The notes beneath the pieces are model-generated. The model saw nothing but the letters and a program-made list of their open reading frames with translations, did no database searches and was not told the origin of the DNA. A DNA stretch of 64,000 nucleotides from DASRIA01 sp963724065 (lineage in GTDB: Bacteria; Actinomycetota; Thermoleophilia; Solirubrobacterales; JBBDJG01), in the NCBI GenBank assembly GCA_963724065.1, contig CAVRTB010000003.1:310001-374000 (forward strand), given 5' to 3'. Both the position numbers and the translations under genes were made by a program. The stretch's first letter is position 1; the number at the start of each line of letters is the position of its first letter. This document shows, piece after piece, positions 50,213 through 60,400 of the stretch.

Positions 50213-50338
50213 ATGTGTGAGACCGGTCAGCCCGCGGGGGTCATCTCGGCGCTCGGGGCCGCCGCGGCGTTCCTCGAGCGGCGTCACGCCCAGGCCTTCC
50301 CCACGGCGGAGCAGGTGCTCGCGCTCGAGTCGATGTGA
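50213..50338 (+). CDS. 41-residue ORF coupled to the P-type ATPase gene
   Basis: ATG 50213 begins MCETGQPAGVISAL and the ORF ends ALESM at TGA 50336-50338, which overlaps the GTG of the ATPase gene. The sequence AAAAFLERRHAQAFPTAEQVLALE looks like one amphipathic helix, with one cysteine near the N terminus. No ribosome-binding site is evident, and the frame is open upstream to about 50099 without a good start. It could be a regulatory small protein, a remnant of a longer gene, or simply a coupling ORF. I do not recognise it. Confidence 0.45.
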   Translation: MCETGQPAGVISALGAAAAFLERRHAQAFPTAEQVLALESM

Positions 50339-52227
50339 GCTCGGCGAAGAGGGGCATGTTCGGCACGCTGCGCTCCCGTGCGACCGCGTCCGGGGTCACC
50401 GAGCCGCGGATCGTGGTCGGCGCGATCCTCTTCGCGCTCGTCGCTGGAGCCGTTCTCCATCTGTTCGAGCCTCGGGCGGGAGACCTGGTCTGGGCCGCCG
50501 CGATCGTGCTCACGCTCGTACCGCTCACGTTGTCGGTCCTCCGCAGCCTTGCGCGGGGAGACGTGGGGGTCGACGCGATCGCGCTCGTCGCGATCGCCGG
50601 GGCGCTCGCGCTCGGCGAGTACCTGGCCGGCGCGATCGTCGCGCTGATGCTGAGCGGCGGCAACGCGCTCGAGGCGGCCGCCGGCAGGCGCGCGCGAAGA
50701 GAGCTCACAGCTTTGCTCGAAGGGGCGCCCCGCGTCGCTCTCCTTCACCGCGGCGGGGAGCTCGAGGAGGTGCCGGTCGACGCGGTCGCCGTCGGCGACC
50801 GCGTGCTCGTGCGGGCGGGCGAGGTGGTGCCGGTGGACGGCTCGGTGGCGAGCGAGGGCGCGGTCGTCGACGAGTCGACGCTGACGGGTGAGCCGTTGCC
50901 GGTCACCCACCGGCGCGGGACGACGGTCGCGAGCGGAGCTGTCAACGCCGGGGAGGCGTTCGACCTGCGCGCCACCCGCACGGCCGCCGAGAGCGCCTAC
51001 GCGAGCATTGTGCGGCTCGTGCGGGAGGCCGGGCGCCAGCGTGCGCCCTTCGTACGGCTGGCGGATCGTTACGCCGCCGTCCTGCTGCCCGTCACGCTCG
51101 CGGTCGCGGGCGCCGCCTGGGCATTGAGCGGCGACCCTGTCCGGGCGCTGGCGGTGCTCGTGGTCGCCACGCCGTGCCCGCTCATCCTGGCGGCTCCGAT
51201 CGCGCTGATCTCAGGCGTGTCGCGGGCCGCGCGGCGCGGCGTGATCGTGAAGGGGGCGGGGACGATCGAGAAGCTCGGCCGCGCACGCATCGTGCTGCTC
51301 GACAAGACCGGCACGCTCACGCACGGGCGCCCGGAGATCGAGTTGATCGAGTGTCGCGGCGAGCTCGAGGCCGAGGCGCTCCTGCGCCTGGCGGCGTCGG
51401 TCGACCAGCTTTCGCCACATGTGCTGGCGGAGGCGCTCGTGCACGGCGCCGAGGCGCGCGGGCTGCGCCTCGTGTTCCCCGAGGACGTGGTCGAGGAGCC
51501 GGGCCAGGGAATCGAAGGGATGGTCGAGGGCCACCGCATCGCCGTCGGGAGCTCCGAATGGCTGCGCCGGCGCGGCTATTCGGGAGTTGCCGAGGCAGCG
51601 AGCGCTTTGGACGATCACGGCGAGCCCGGCAGGGCGCGGGTGCTGGTCGGCGTGGACGGTGCCGCCGCGGGCGCCGTGCTGATGGGCGATCGAGTGCGCG
51701 ACGACGCCTCCGAGCTGACGGCCTCGCTGCGCTCCGCGGGCATCGAGCAGATCGTGCTCGTGACCGGTGACGAGCGCGCGACCGCCGACGCCGTCGGGCA
51801 GCGCGTCGGCGTGGACCGCGTGTTCGCCGACTGCTCGCCCGAGCAGAAGCTCGAGGTCGTGCGCGCGGCACGCGAGCAGGTGCGCCCGGCGCCCGTGGTG
51901 ATGGTGGGCGACGGCGTGAACGACGCTCCGGCGCTTGCACTCGCGGATGTCGGGATCGCGATGGGGACTGCCGGCGCCACCGTCTCCTCCGAGGCCGCCG
52001 ACGCGGTGATCGCGGTCGATCGCATAGACCGCGTCGTCGACGCCGTCCGGATCGGCCGCCGCTCCCTCCGCATCGCGCGCCAGAGCGTGCTCGTCGGCAT
52101 GGGCCTGAGTTTCGTGGCGATGGGCTTCGCGGCCGCCGGATACATCTCACCCGTGGCCGGAGCGGTGCTGCAGGAGGGCATCGACGTCGCGGTCATCCTC
52201 AACGCGCTCAGGGCCCTGCGCGGCTGA
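50335..52227 (+). CDS. P1B-type (heavy-metal) ATPase with TPC metal motif
   Basis: A 630-residue transport ATPase. Actuator motif TLTGEPLPV, transmembrane metal motif VVATPCPLILAAPIA (Thr279-Pro-Cys281, rather than CPC), phosphorylation site DKTGTLTHG (Asp323) and hinge MVGDGVNDAPALA are present. No N-terminal metal-binding domain is seen. The HP locus reads SPHVLAEAL, so the usual Pro after His is replaced. TPC/SPC types are linked to metals other than Cu+ in the P1B family; the metal here is unknown. GTG 50335 overlaps the small ORF stop. Confidence 0.88.
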   Translation: MSSAKRGMFGTLRSRATASGVTEPRIVVGAILFALVAGAVLHLFEPRAGDLVWAAAIVLTLVPLTLSVLRSLARGDVGVDAIALVAIAGALALGEYLAGAIVALMLSGGNALEAAAGRRARRELTALLEGAPRVALLHRGGELEEVPVDAVAVGDRVLVRAGEVVPVDGSVASEGAVVDESTLTGEPLPVTHRRGTTVASGAVNAGEAFDLRATRTAAESAYASIVRLVREAGRQRAPFVRLADRYAAVLLPVTLAVAGAAWALSGDPVRALAVLVVATPCPLILAAPIALISGVSRAARRGVIVKGAGTIEKLGRARIVLLDKTGTLTHGRPEIELIECRGELEAEALLRLAASVDQLSPHVLAEALVHGAEARGLRLVFPEDVVEEPGQGIEGMVEGHRIAVGSSEWLRRRGYSGVAEAASALDDHGEPGRARVLVGVDGAAAGAVLMGDRVRDDASELTASLRSAGIEQIVLVTGDERATADAVGQRVGVDRVFADCSPEQKLEVVRAAREQVRPAPVVMVGDGVNDAPALALADVGIAMGTAGATVSSEAADAVIAVDRIDRVVDAVRIGRRSLRIARQSVLVGMGLSFVAMGFAAAGYISPVAGAVLQEGIDVAVILNALRALRG

Positions 52228-52389
52228 GAGCGCGCTCGGCTCCCAGCAGCGCGACACGCGGACGATGCGAGAGCGCGAGGAGGCCGTGCGGCTTGTGCGC
52301 CCACGCGCCGCCGTCACCTTGCCGTGGAGCCATCGTGGAGGCTATGGTCGCGTGGAAGTAGATGCTCAACGCGAAGACGAGGGGACCCG

Positions 52390-52833
52390 ATGGCAAAGGC
52401 TAGAAAGAGCACCGGCAGCACCCGTCGCACGGCATCGCAGCGACAGCGCAGCGGTCAACAGGCGCTCGACCGCCTGAACACGGCGCTGGAGGAAGCGCAG
52501 AAGGCGCTCACCGAGGTCCGCCGCAGCGTCGGCAGCAGCAGCAGCGACCTCGTGAAGGACATCGAAAAGGTTCTGAAGAGCGGCCGCAGCGAGGCGCGGA
52601 AGGTGACGCAGGCGCTGCGCAAGGAGCTCAACCAGCTCGGCGAGACGCTCACGCCGGGTCGTGGCCGTAAGCCCGCAGCGCGCAAGGCGACCAAGCGCGC
52701 CGCCGCGACCAAGCGGCGGGCCACCGTCAAGCGCAGCGCCGCGACCAAGCGCCGCAGCACGACCGCGAAGCGGACTCCCGCGGCGAAGCGGCGCAAGTCC
52801 ACGAAGCGCGCCAAGACGGCCAAGCGAAGCTAG
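52390..52833 (+). CDS. histone H1-like Lys/Arg-rich protein
   Basis: A 147-residue basic protein. Residues about 20-88 are predicted helical or coiled-coil (ALDRLNTALEEAQKALTEVR, then DIEKVLKSGRSEARKVTQAL). The C-terminal 55 residues are low-complexity Lys/Arg/Ala/Thr repeats such as KRAAATKRRATVKRS and AKRTPAAKRRKSTKRAK. This resembles eukaryotic H1 tails and AlgP/Hc-type bacterial histone-like proteins, so it probably binds DNA or RNA and condenses the nucleoid. ATG 52390 is preceded by GAGGGG. It is a lone gene. Confidence 0.75.
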   Translation: MAKARKSTGSTRRTASQRQRSGQQALDRLNTALEEAQKALTEVRRSVGSSSSDLVKDIEKVLKSGRSEARKVTQALRKELNQLGETLTPGRGRKPAARKATKRAAATKRRATVKRSAATKRRSTTAKRTPAAKRRKSTKRAKTAKRS

Positions 52834-52912
52834 TACACCCTGGACGCGGCGGCCGGCCTGCGCCCCGAAGTGGAGCGCAGGCCGGCCCGTCCCGCTCTCA
52901 CGGCCCTGCCTG

Positions 52913-53725
52913 TCACAGTCCGTGGTGCGGCCATTCGGGCGTGAGGTCGCCGCGCTTGAAGGCCCCGGCGCCGATCGTGTGGCTGTCGCGGCGCATGAAC
53001 ATCGAGATCGTGTGCTCGGCCTCGATCCGCAGCCGCTCCTCGAGCGTGCGGCCGATGCCCTTCACGACCGACTCCTTGTCTGAGCGGATCGCGCCTTGCG
53101 GCAGCTGCGCGATCTCGTGGGCGAGCTCCTGGGCGCGCGCGAGCGCCCGCCCGCGCGGGACGACCTCGTTGACCAGGCCGATCCGCTCTGCTTCGTGCAC
53201 GTCGATGCGCCGGCCCGTGATGATCAGCTCCATCGCGCGCGCGTAGCCGACGACCAGCGGGAGCCGGACGGTCATGCCGTCGCCGCCGACGATGTTCCAG
53301 CGGCGCTCGAGCGCGCCGAACTCGGCGTTCTCGGCCGCGATGCGGATGTCGGCGAGCAGCGCGGTCTCGAGCCCGGCGGCGAACGCGTAGCCGTTGACCG
53401 CAGCGATCACGGGCTTGAAGACGTCGACGCGGCGGGTGTAGCCGCACTCGCCGGGCGAGTTGTAGAGCGACCGGCGGAACATCTCGTAGTCCGGCGTCTC
53501 GGTCATCGAGGCGGCATCCGCCAGGTCCCATCCGGCGCAGAACGTCGTGTCGCCCGCGCCCGTGATCACGAGCACGAAGGCGTCGTCGTCGTCGCGGAAA
53601 CGCTGCCACGCGTGGTGCAGCTCGGTGTTCATGGTGCGGTCGACGGCGTTGTGCTGGCCGGGCCGGTTGTAGGTGATCGTCACGACGTGCTTGTCCTGCT
53701 CGTAGATCAGCGTCTCGTAGTCCAA
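52913..53725 (-). CDS. enoyl-CoA hydratase/isomerase family protein
   Basis: A 270-residue crotonase-fold protein. TFCAGWDLADAAS (oxyanion-hole loop), FKPVIAAVNGYAFAAGLETALLADIRIA (central helix and second oxyanion residue) and RRWNIVGGDGMTVRLPLVVG are typical. Catalytic Glu residues cannot be assigned with certainty, so hydratase or isomerase activity is open. TTG 53725 is set by AGGAGG five bases upstream; the longer in-frame extension to 53917 overlaps the divergent gene. It may serve fatty acid beta-oxidation with the thiolase at 48291. Confidence 0.87.
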   Translation of the reverse strand: MDYETLIYEQDKHVVTITYNRPGQHNAVDRTMNTELHHAWQRFRDDDDAFVLVITGAGDTTFCAGWDLADAASMTETPDYEMFRRSLYNSPGECGYTRRVDVFKPVIAAVNGYAFAAGLETALLADIRIAAENAEFGALERRWNIVGGDGMTVRLPLVVGYARAMELIITGRRIDVHEAERIGLVNEVVPRGRALARAQELAHEIAQLPQGAIRSDKESVVKGIGRTLEERLRIEAEHTISMFMRRDSHTIGAGAFKRGDLTPEWPHHGL

Positions 53726-53797
53726 TTCAGCCTCCTGTGGGGTGTCGCGGCTGACCTTCTCACAAAGGAAAAAGGGGCGAGCCCCGGCGGCGTCACC

Positions 53798-53803
53798 TAT
53801 TCT
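53798..53803 (+). promoter_or_regulatory. possible -10 box of the first sugar-dehydrogenase gene
   Basis: TATTCT, 46 bases before GTG 53850, would give a leader of about 40 bases ending in GGAGGG. A -35 is not obvious. Confidence 0.35.
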
Positions 53804-53849
53804 CCGAAGCACCGGCGGTCGCGCCCCGCGCGCCCCCGGAGGGAACTCT

Positions 53850-56800
53850 GTGGATTCTTGGCAAGGATTGCTCGCGCGCTTTGGCGTGCTCGCCGCCGCG
53901 TTGGTCGCGGTGGCCATGACGCTGCCCTCGGGGGCCGCAGCCGTGACGCTGCCCGCCGGCTTCCAGGAGACGACCGCGTTCAGCGGCCTCGATCAGCCGA
54001 TGGCGATGGACATCGCCGCCGACGGCCGCGTGTTCGTCGCCGAGAAGAGCGGGCGGGTCAAGGTGTTCGACAACCTCGCGGACACGACGCCGACGCTGTT
54101 CGCCGACCTGCGCACGAAGGTGCACGACTACTGGGACCGCGGCATGGAGGGCATGGTGCTGCACCCCGACTTCCCGGCCCAGCCCTACGTGTACGTCCAC
54201 TACGTGCACGATGCGGCGATCGGCGGCACCGCCCCGCGCTGGGGCGACACCTGTCCCGATCCGCCCGGCGGCACCGGTGACGGCTGCGTCGTGAGCGGCC
54301 GCGTCTCGAAGCTCACGGCCGCCGGGAACGTGATGACCGGCTCGGAGCAGGTGCTGGTGGAGGACTACTGCATGCAGTACCCGAGCCACGCCGGCGGCGG
54401 AATGGACTTCGGTGCGGACGGCTACCTCTACGTCACCGGCGGGGACGGCGCGGCCTGGCACTTCAACGACTACGGGCAGGACGGGAACCCGGTGAACCCG
54501 TGCGGCGATCCCCCGGGCGGCGCCGGCACGGCGCTCACGCCTCCGACCGCCGAGGGCGGGCGCCTGCGCGCGCAGGACATGCGCACGACCGGCGACCCGG
54601 CCGGCCTGAACGGCTCACTGATCCGCATCGACCCGAACACCGGCCTCGGCGTGTCGGGCAACCCCTTCTTCTCCAGCAGCGATGCCAAGGCCCGGCGCAT
54701 CGTGGCCTACGGCTTCCGCAACCCGTTCCGGATGACGATCCGGCCCGGAACCAACGAAGCGTGGGTGGGAGACGTCGGCAACGCGCGCTGGGAGGAGATC
54801 GACCGCCACGTGAACCCGGCAATCGCCGGCAACTACGGCTGGCCGTGCTACGAGGGCGCCTCGCGCTTCGGCAGCTTCGACTCGCTCAACCTCAACATCT
54901 GCGAGAACCTCTACGCACAGAGCGGCGCCGTCACGGCGCCCTACTACGCATACGACCACAACGCCGCGGTCGTCAGCGGGGAGAACTGCCCCAACTCCGG
55001 CAACGCGATCGCAGGCCTCGCGTTCTACCCGGCGACGGGCGGCGCGTTTCCCGCCGCCTACGCGGGGGCCCTGTTCTTCGCCGACAACTCGCGCAACTGC
55101 ATCTGGGCGCTGCGCGCCGGGACGAACGGGCTGCCCGATCCGGCCCAGCGCGTCGCCTTCGCGCAGGGCGCGAGCTACCCGGTGGATCTCGAGGTCGGCT
55201 CCGACGGCAGCCTCTACTACGTGGACATCGGCACGGGCGCGATCCGCCGGATCCGCGCGACCACGGCCGCCAACCAGGCCCCGAACGCAGTCGCTCAGGC
55301 CACGCCGGCCTACGGTGCCCTGCCGCTGCACGTCGAGTTCGACGCGACCGCCTCGACCGACCCGAACGCGGGCGACACGCTCACCTACGCGTGGGACTTC
55401 GACGGCAACGGCACCACCGACTCGACGGCCGCTAAGCCCGCGCACGACTACGGGACCGCGGGCAACTTCAACGCGAAGCTGACGGTCCGCGACGCCGGGG
55501 GGCTCACCGACGCCGACACCGTGGTGATCCACGCCGGCAACACGCCGCCGGTCGCCACGATCGACGCCCCGGATCCCGCTGCGCGGTGGAAGGTCGGCGA
55601 CCCGATCGCGTTCGCCGGCCACGCGACGGACACGCAGCAGGGCACGCTCGCCGCCACCTCGCTTTCATGGTCGCTCGTGATGCGCCACTGCACGACCCCG
55701 GCCTCCTGTCACTCGCACCAGATCCAGGACTACCCGGGGGTCGGGAGCGGGACGTTCAACGCGCCCGACCACGAGTACCCCTCTCACCTCGAGCTGACGC
55801 TCACGGCCACCGACGCCGGCGGTCTGACGGACGCGCAGACGATCCAGCTCGACCCGCAGACCGTGTTGCTGACGCTCGCCTCCCAGCCCGGTGGCGCGGC
55901 GCTCTCCTTCAACAGCGACTCCGGCGCGGCGCCCCTCACCCACGAGGTGATCGCGCGCTCGCGGAACTCGATCGGCGCGACGACCCCGCAGACGATCGGC
56001 GGCCAGGGCCACGTGTTCGAATCGTGGTCGGACGGCGGCGCGGCGAGCCACGACATCACGGCCCCGGACGCCGACGCCACTCTCACCGCGCAGCTGCGCG
56101 CGGTCACGACTGCGACGTTCTCCCCGCAGGCGGACGCGCGCGTGCAGGAGGCCAACGCGTCCACCAACTACGGCACCTCATACCTGCGCACGGTCGCCGC
56201 CGCGAACCCGGACATGGAGAGCTACCTGAGATTCCAGCTGGCGGGCATCACCGGCCCCGTCCAGAGCGCCAAGGTGCGCCTCTACGACACCAACAACGCG
56301 ACCGTGGACGGCCCGGCCGCGTACGGCACCTCGAGCTCATGGACGGAGACCGCGATCAACTGGTCGAACCGTCCGGCGCGCACCTCCGGGCCGCTGGACG
56401 ACAAGGGCGCGATCGCCGCCGGCTCGTTCACCGAGTGGGACGTGACGCCGCTCGTGACCGGGAACGGAGCATCGTCCTTCGTGCTCGCCACGACCTCCGT
56501 CGACGGGGCCGACTTCGCGTCCCGCGAGGACGCGACGGCGAGCCGGCGCCCGCAGCTGATCGTGACCTACTCGCCCCAGGCAGACGCCGCCGATCCGACC
56601 GCGCCTTCGCTCAGCGGCCAGGCCGTCAGCGCCACGCGGGTCGACCTTTCGTGGAGCGGCGCGACTGACGACGTCGGGGTCACCGGCTACGAGGTGTACC
56701 GTGGCGGCGCCCTGATCGCGACGCCCGGGAACGTCACGACGTACGCGGACACGGCGGTCTCACCTGCCACGCCCTACTCCTACACGGTGAAGGCACTCGA

Positions 56801-57344
56801 CGCGGCCGGCAAGCGCTCGCCGGCGAGCAACGCGGCAAACGTGATAACTCCCGCCGCGCCGACCGCGACGACGCTGACCTTCTCGCCCGACGCGGACGCC
56901 CGCGTGCTGGAGGCCAACGCGTCCACGAATTACGGCACGTCGTCCTACCTGCGCACCGACGGCGCCTCCAACCCGGACGTCGAGAGCTATCTGCGCTTCC
57001 AGCTGTCCGGCATCACGGGCCCCGTGACGAACGCGAGGCTGCGGCTCTGCGACACCGACAACGCGACGGTCGACGGCCCGGCCGCCTACGGTACCTCGAG
57101 CACTTGGACGGAGACGGGCGTCACCTGGTCGACCCGCCCGGCGCGTGCCGGAGGCCCGTATGACGACAAGGGCGCGATCGCCGTGGGGGCCTGCGTGGAG
57201 TGGACCGTCACACCGCTCGTCACGACGAACGGAGCGCGCTCGTTCGTGCTCGCGACGACGTCGAACGACGGCGCGAACTTCGCGTCGCGCCAGGACGGCA
57301 CCAGCGCGCGCCGGCCGCAGCTGATCGTCACCTTCGGCAGCTAG
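53850..57344 (+). CDS. secreted sugar-dehydrogenase-type propeller with PKD, FnIII and two DNRLRE domains
   Basis: A 1164-residue exported protein. Residues 1-31 are a signal peptide (LAAALVAVAMTLPSGAAA). A PQQ-dependent glucose/sorbosone dehydrogenase-like propeller follows (about 32-470: LDQPMAMDIAADGRVFVAEKSG, YGFRNPFRMTIRPGTNEAW, YGWPCYEG). Then come a PKD domain (about 472-562), a beta-rich region with Cys pair CTTPASCHSHQ, a DNRLRE domain (752-905), an FnIII domain (909-1003) and a second DNRLRE domain (1005-1164). No wall anchor is visible. GTG 53850 follows GGAGGG. It is paralogous to the next gene. Confidence 0.87.
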   Translation: MDSWQGLLARFGVLAAALVAVAMTLPSGAAAVTLPAGFQETTAFSGLDQPMAMDIAADGRVFVAEKSGRVKVFDNLADTTPTLFADLRTKVHDYWDRGMEGMVLHPDFPAQPYVYVHYVHDAAIGGTAPRWGDTCPDPPGGTGDGCVVSGRVSKLTAAGNVMTGSEQVLVEDYCMQYPSHAGGGMDFGADGYLYVTGGDGAAWHFNDYGQDGNPVNPCGDPPGGAGTALTPPTAEGGRLRAQDMRTTGDPAGLNGSLIRIDPNTGLGVSGNPFFSSSDAKARRIVAYGFRNPFRMTIRPGTNEAWVGDVGNARWEEIDRHVNPAIAGNYGWPCYEGASRFGSFDSLNLNICENLYAQSGAVTAPYYAYDHNAAVVSGENCPNSGNAIAGLAFYPATGGAFPAAYAGALFFADNSRNCIWALRAGTNGLPDPAQRVAFAQGASYPVDLEVGSDGSLYYVDIGTGAIRRIRATTAANQAPNAVAQATPAYGALPLHVEFDATASTDPNAGDTLTYAWDFDGNGTTDSTAAKPAHDYGTAGNFNAKLTVRDAGGLTDADTVVIHAGNTPPVATIDAPDPAARWKVGDPIAFAGHATDTQQGTLAATSLSWSLVMRHCTTPASCHSHQIQDYPGVGSGTFNAPDHEYPSHLELTLTATDAGGLTDAQTIQLDPQTVLLTLASQPGGAALSFNSDSGAAPLTHEVIARSRNSIGATTPQTIGGQGHVFESWSDGGAASHDITAPDADATLTAQLRAVTTATFSPQADARVQEANASTNYGTSYLRTVAAANPDMESYLRFQLAGITGPVQSAKVRLYDTNNATVDGPAAYGTSSSWTETAINWSNRPARTSGPLDDKGAIAAGSFTEWDVTPLVTGNGASSFVLATTSVDGADFASREDATASRRPQLIVTYSPQADAADPTAPSLSGQAVSATRVDLSWSGATDDVGVTGYEVYRGGALIATPGNVTTYADTAVSPATPYSYTVKALDAAGKRSPASNAANVITPAAPTATTLTFSPDADARVLEANASTNYGTSSYLRTDGASNPDVESYLRFQLSGITGPVTNARLRLCDTDNATVDGPAAYGTSSTWTETGVTWSTRPARAGGPYDDKGAIAVGACVEWTVTPLVTTNGARSFVLATTSNDGANFASRQDGTSARRPQLIVTFGS

Positions 57345-57380
57345 TACCGGCTCCACCAGATTCAGTAGCGCATCCGCCGA

Positions 57381-57438
57381 ACCGTGTGTACGGTGGAACA
57401 CGGATTCGCTGCTTCTCTCGCGGCGGAATGGATTCCGC
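57381..57438 (+). promoter_or_regulatory. two small dyads upstream of the second sugar-dehydrogenase gene
   Basis: ACCGT-GTGT-ACGGT at 57381-57394 and the perfect GCGGAAT-GG-ATTCCGC at 57423-57438 lie in the 114-base gap before ATG 57459. The second is 12 bases before GGAGGG, so it could act as an operator or hide the ribosome-binding site. Confidence 0.4.
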
Positions 57439-57458
57439 TTTTCAAAGCTAGGAGGGCC

Positions 57459-60400
57459 ATGCTCCCCGTACGTTCGACCCCCCCGTTCGTCCCAAGCTGC
57501 CTGCGCATCAGCGCGCTGCGCGTGCTCGTCGCAATCGCCGCCCTCGGCGGCCTGCTCGCCGCGCCGGCGTCCGCGCCGGCTGTCGGTCTGCCCCCCGGAT
57601 TCGAGGAGACCTCCGCCTTCTCCGGCCTCACGCAGCCGATCGCGATGCAGTTCTCCTCGGACGGCAGGGTCTTCGTCGCCGAGAAGAGCGGGTTCATCAA
57701 GGTCTTCGACGGCATGGGGGACACGACCCCGACGGTCTTCGCCGACCTGCGCACGCAGGTCCACAACTACTGGGACCGCGGCGTCATGAGCCTTGCCCTG
57801 CACCCCAACTTCCCGGCGACCCCCTACGTGTATGTGTACTACGTCGCGGACGCCCCGATCGGCGGTACGGCGCCCACCTGGGGAACGGCGGGAGTCACCT
57901 CCGACAACTGCCCGAACCCTCCGGGCGGCACCGGTGACGGCTGTGTCGTGAGCGGCCGCATCTCGCGGCTGACGGCGTCCGGCAACACGATGACCGGCCC
58001 CGAGCACGTGCTCGTCAACGATTGGTGCCAGCAGTACCCGAGCCACGCCGGCGGCGGCCTCGCGTTCGGCGCGGACGGCTACCTCTACTTCTCCGGCGGC
58101 GACGGCGCCGCTTGGCACTTCGCTGACTACGGTCAGGACGGCGCCCCGGTCAACCCGTGCGGTGACCCGCCCGGCGGCGTCGGGGTCGCACAGACGATCC
58201 CGACCGCTCAGGGCGGCCGGTTCCGCGCGCAGGACCTGCGCACCTCGGGTGACCCCGTCGGGCTGAACGGCTCGATCATCCGCATCGACCCGATCACCGG
58301 CGACGCCGCACCGGGCAACCCGCTCGCGGGCAACTCGGACCCCAACGCGCGCCGCATACTCGCCTATGGGCTGCGCAATCCCTTCCGGTTGGCGATGCGG
58401 CCGGGGACGAACGACGCCTTCATCGCCGACGTCGGGGGCGGCTACTGGGAGGAGATCGACCGCGTCAACGCGGGCGTCGACCCCGTCAAGAACTTCGGCT
58501 GGCCCTGCTACGAGGGCGGCACCCACCCGGACGGTTCCGCGTACGCGAAAAAGCTCGCGTCGTGGGACGCGATGAACCTCGACATCTGCGAGAACCTGTA
58601 CGCCGACGGCACGTCCGCGGCTCCGTACTGGGCCTACGAGCACGACGTCGCGCTGACCGACACCGACAACTGCGACCCGGGCGGAAACTCGATCTCCGCG
58701 ATCGATTTCTACCCCAACGCCGGCGGCTCTTTCCCCACCTCGTTCCAGGGCTCGCTGTTCTTCGCCGACTACTCGCGCGAGTGCATCTGGGTGATGAAGA
58801 AGGGCTCCAACGGCCTTCCCGACCCCACCAAGATCGAGATGTTCGGAAACCTCGGCATCTACCCGGTCGACATGAAGGTGGGGCCGAACGGTGACCTGTT
58901 CTTCGTCGACATCGCGTTCGGCCAGATCCGGAGGATCACCTACACGGGCTCCGACAACCGCGCTCCCACGGCGCGCCTCGAGGCGTCGCCCGCCTATGGG
59001 CCCGCCCCGCTCGAGGTCGGCTTCGACCCCTCGGGCTCGACCGATCCGGATGGTGACACCCTCACCTTCGAGTGGGACCTCGACGGCGACGGCGAGTACG
59101 ACGACTCCACCGAGCAGTTCCCGCGGCAGACCTACGCCGCCGGCGCGCACGAGATCAGCCTGAGGGCCACCGACCCGCAGGGCGCCTACCACAGCGACAC
59201 GGTCACGATCCATTCCGGCGAGACGCCCCCGAGCGTGTCGATCGACTCGCCCACGGCTGCCCTCACGTGGCAGGTTGGCCAGACGATCAACTTCGCGGGT
59301 TCGGCGACCGACGAGCAGGACGGGCCGCTGCCGGCCTCGGCCCTCTCGTGGAAGCTGATCCTCAACCACTGCGTCACCGTGAACGCGTGTCACGCGCACC
59401 CGGTGCAGGACTTCACCGGCGTGTCGAGCGGCTCGTTCGTGGGACCCGACCACGGCTACCCCTCGCACCTGTTGCTGGAGGTGACCGCGACGGACTCGAA
59501 GGGGCTGAAGGACGCGAAGACGATCCGCCTCGACCCCCAGACGGTCAACCTGACCCTCAACACGCAGCCCGCCAACCTGAGCGTGTCGGTCGACGAGAAG
59601 ACGGCGGCCGCGCCGCTGTTGCACGAGGCGATCGTGGGCGCAACCACGACGATCTCCGCCGAGTCTCCGCAGTCGGCCGGCTCGACCTACTACGGGTTCG
59701 GCTCGTGGTCGGACGGCAAGGCACAGAGCCACGAGATCACGGCGCCCGCCACGGACACGACCTACACGGCGACGTTCGATCAGCTCACGAAGCTGACGCT
59801 CTCCCCGGTCGCGGATGCTCGCGTCGAGGAGGCCACGCCGACCACGGCGTACGGAACGCAGAACAAGCTGCGCGTCGACGGCGGCGCGGACCCCGACATC
59901 GAAAGCTATCTGCGCTTCAACGTCAGCGGCGTTGCCGACGGCACGGTGGTGGCGGCGAAGCTGAGGCTGTCCGCGCTCACCGACACGATCGACGGGCCGA
60001 CCCTGCGCTCGGCCGCCAACAGCTGGACCGAATCGACGGTGAACTGGTCGACCCGGCCGTCGGCATCCACGACCGTCATCGACGACCGCGAGGCGATCAG
60101 CGCGAATGCCCCCGTCGAGTACAACGTCAAGCCGCTCGTGGGCGGGGACGGGACGGTGACCTTCGGGCTCCTGCCGGCCTCCAGCGACGGCCTCGACTTC
60201 GCATCGCGTGAGTACGCGGATGCTACGAAGCGGCCGGTGCTCGAGTTGCTCGTCTCGACGTCGGACCAGCAGGCCCCGACCGCGGCCACCGGCCTGTCCG
60301 CGAACGCGATCGACGCCCGGCGCGTCGACCTGTCGTGGACCCCCGCGACCGACAACCGCGGGGTGACGAACTACGAGATCTACCGCGACGGGAGCCTTTT

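Noticed and set aside
52265..52477. 70-codon plus-strand ORF before the histone-like gene
   Set aside because: It overlaps the well-supported 52390 gene in another frame and has no start signal.
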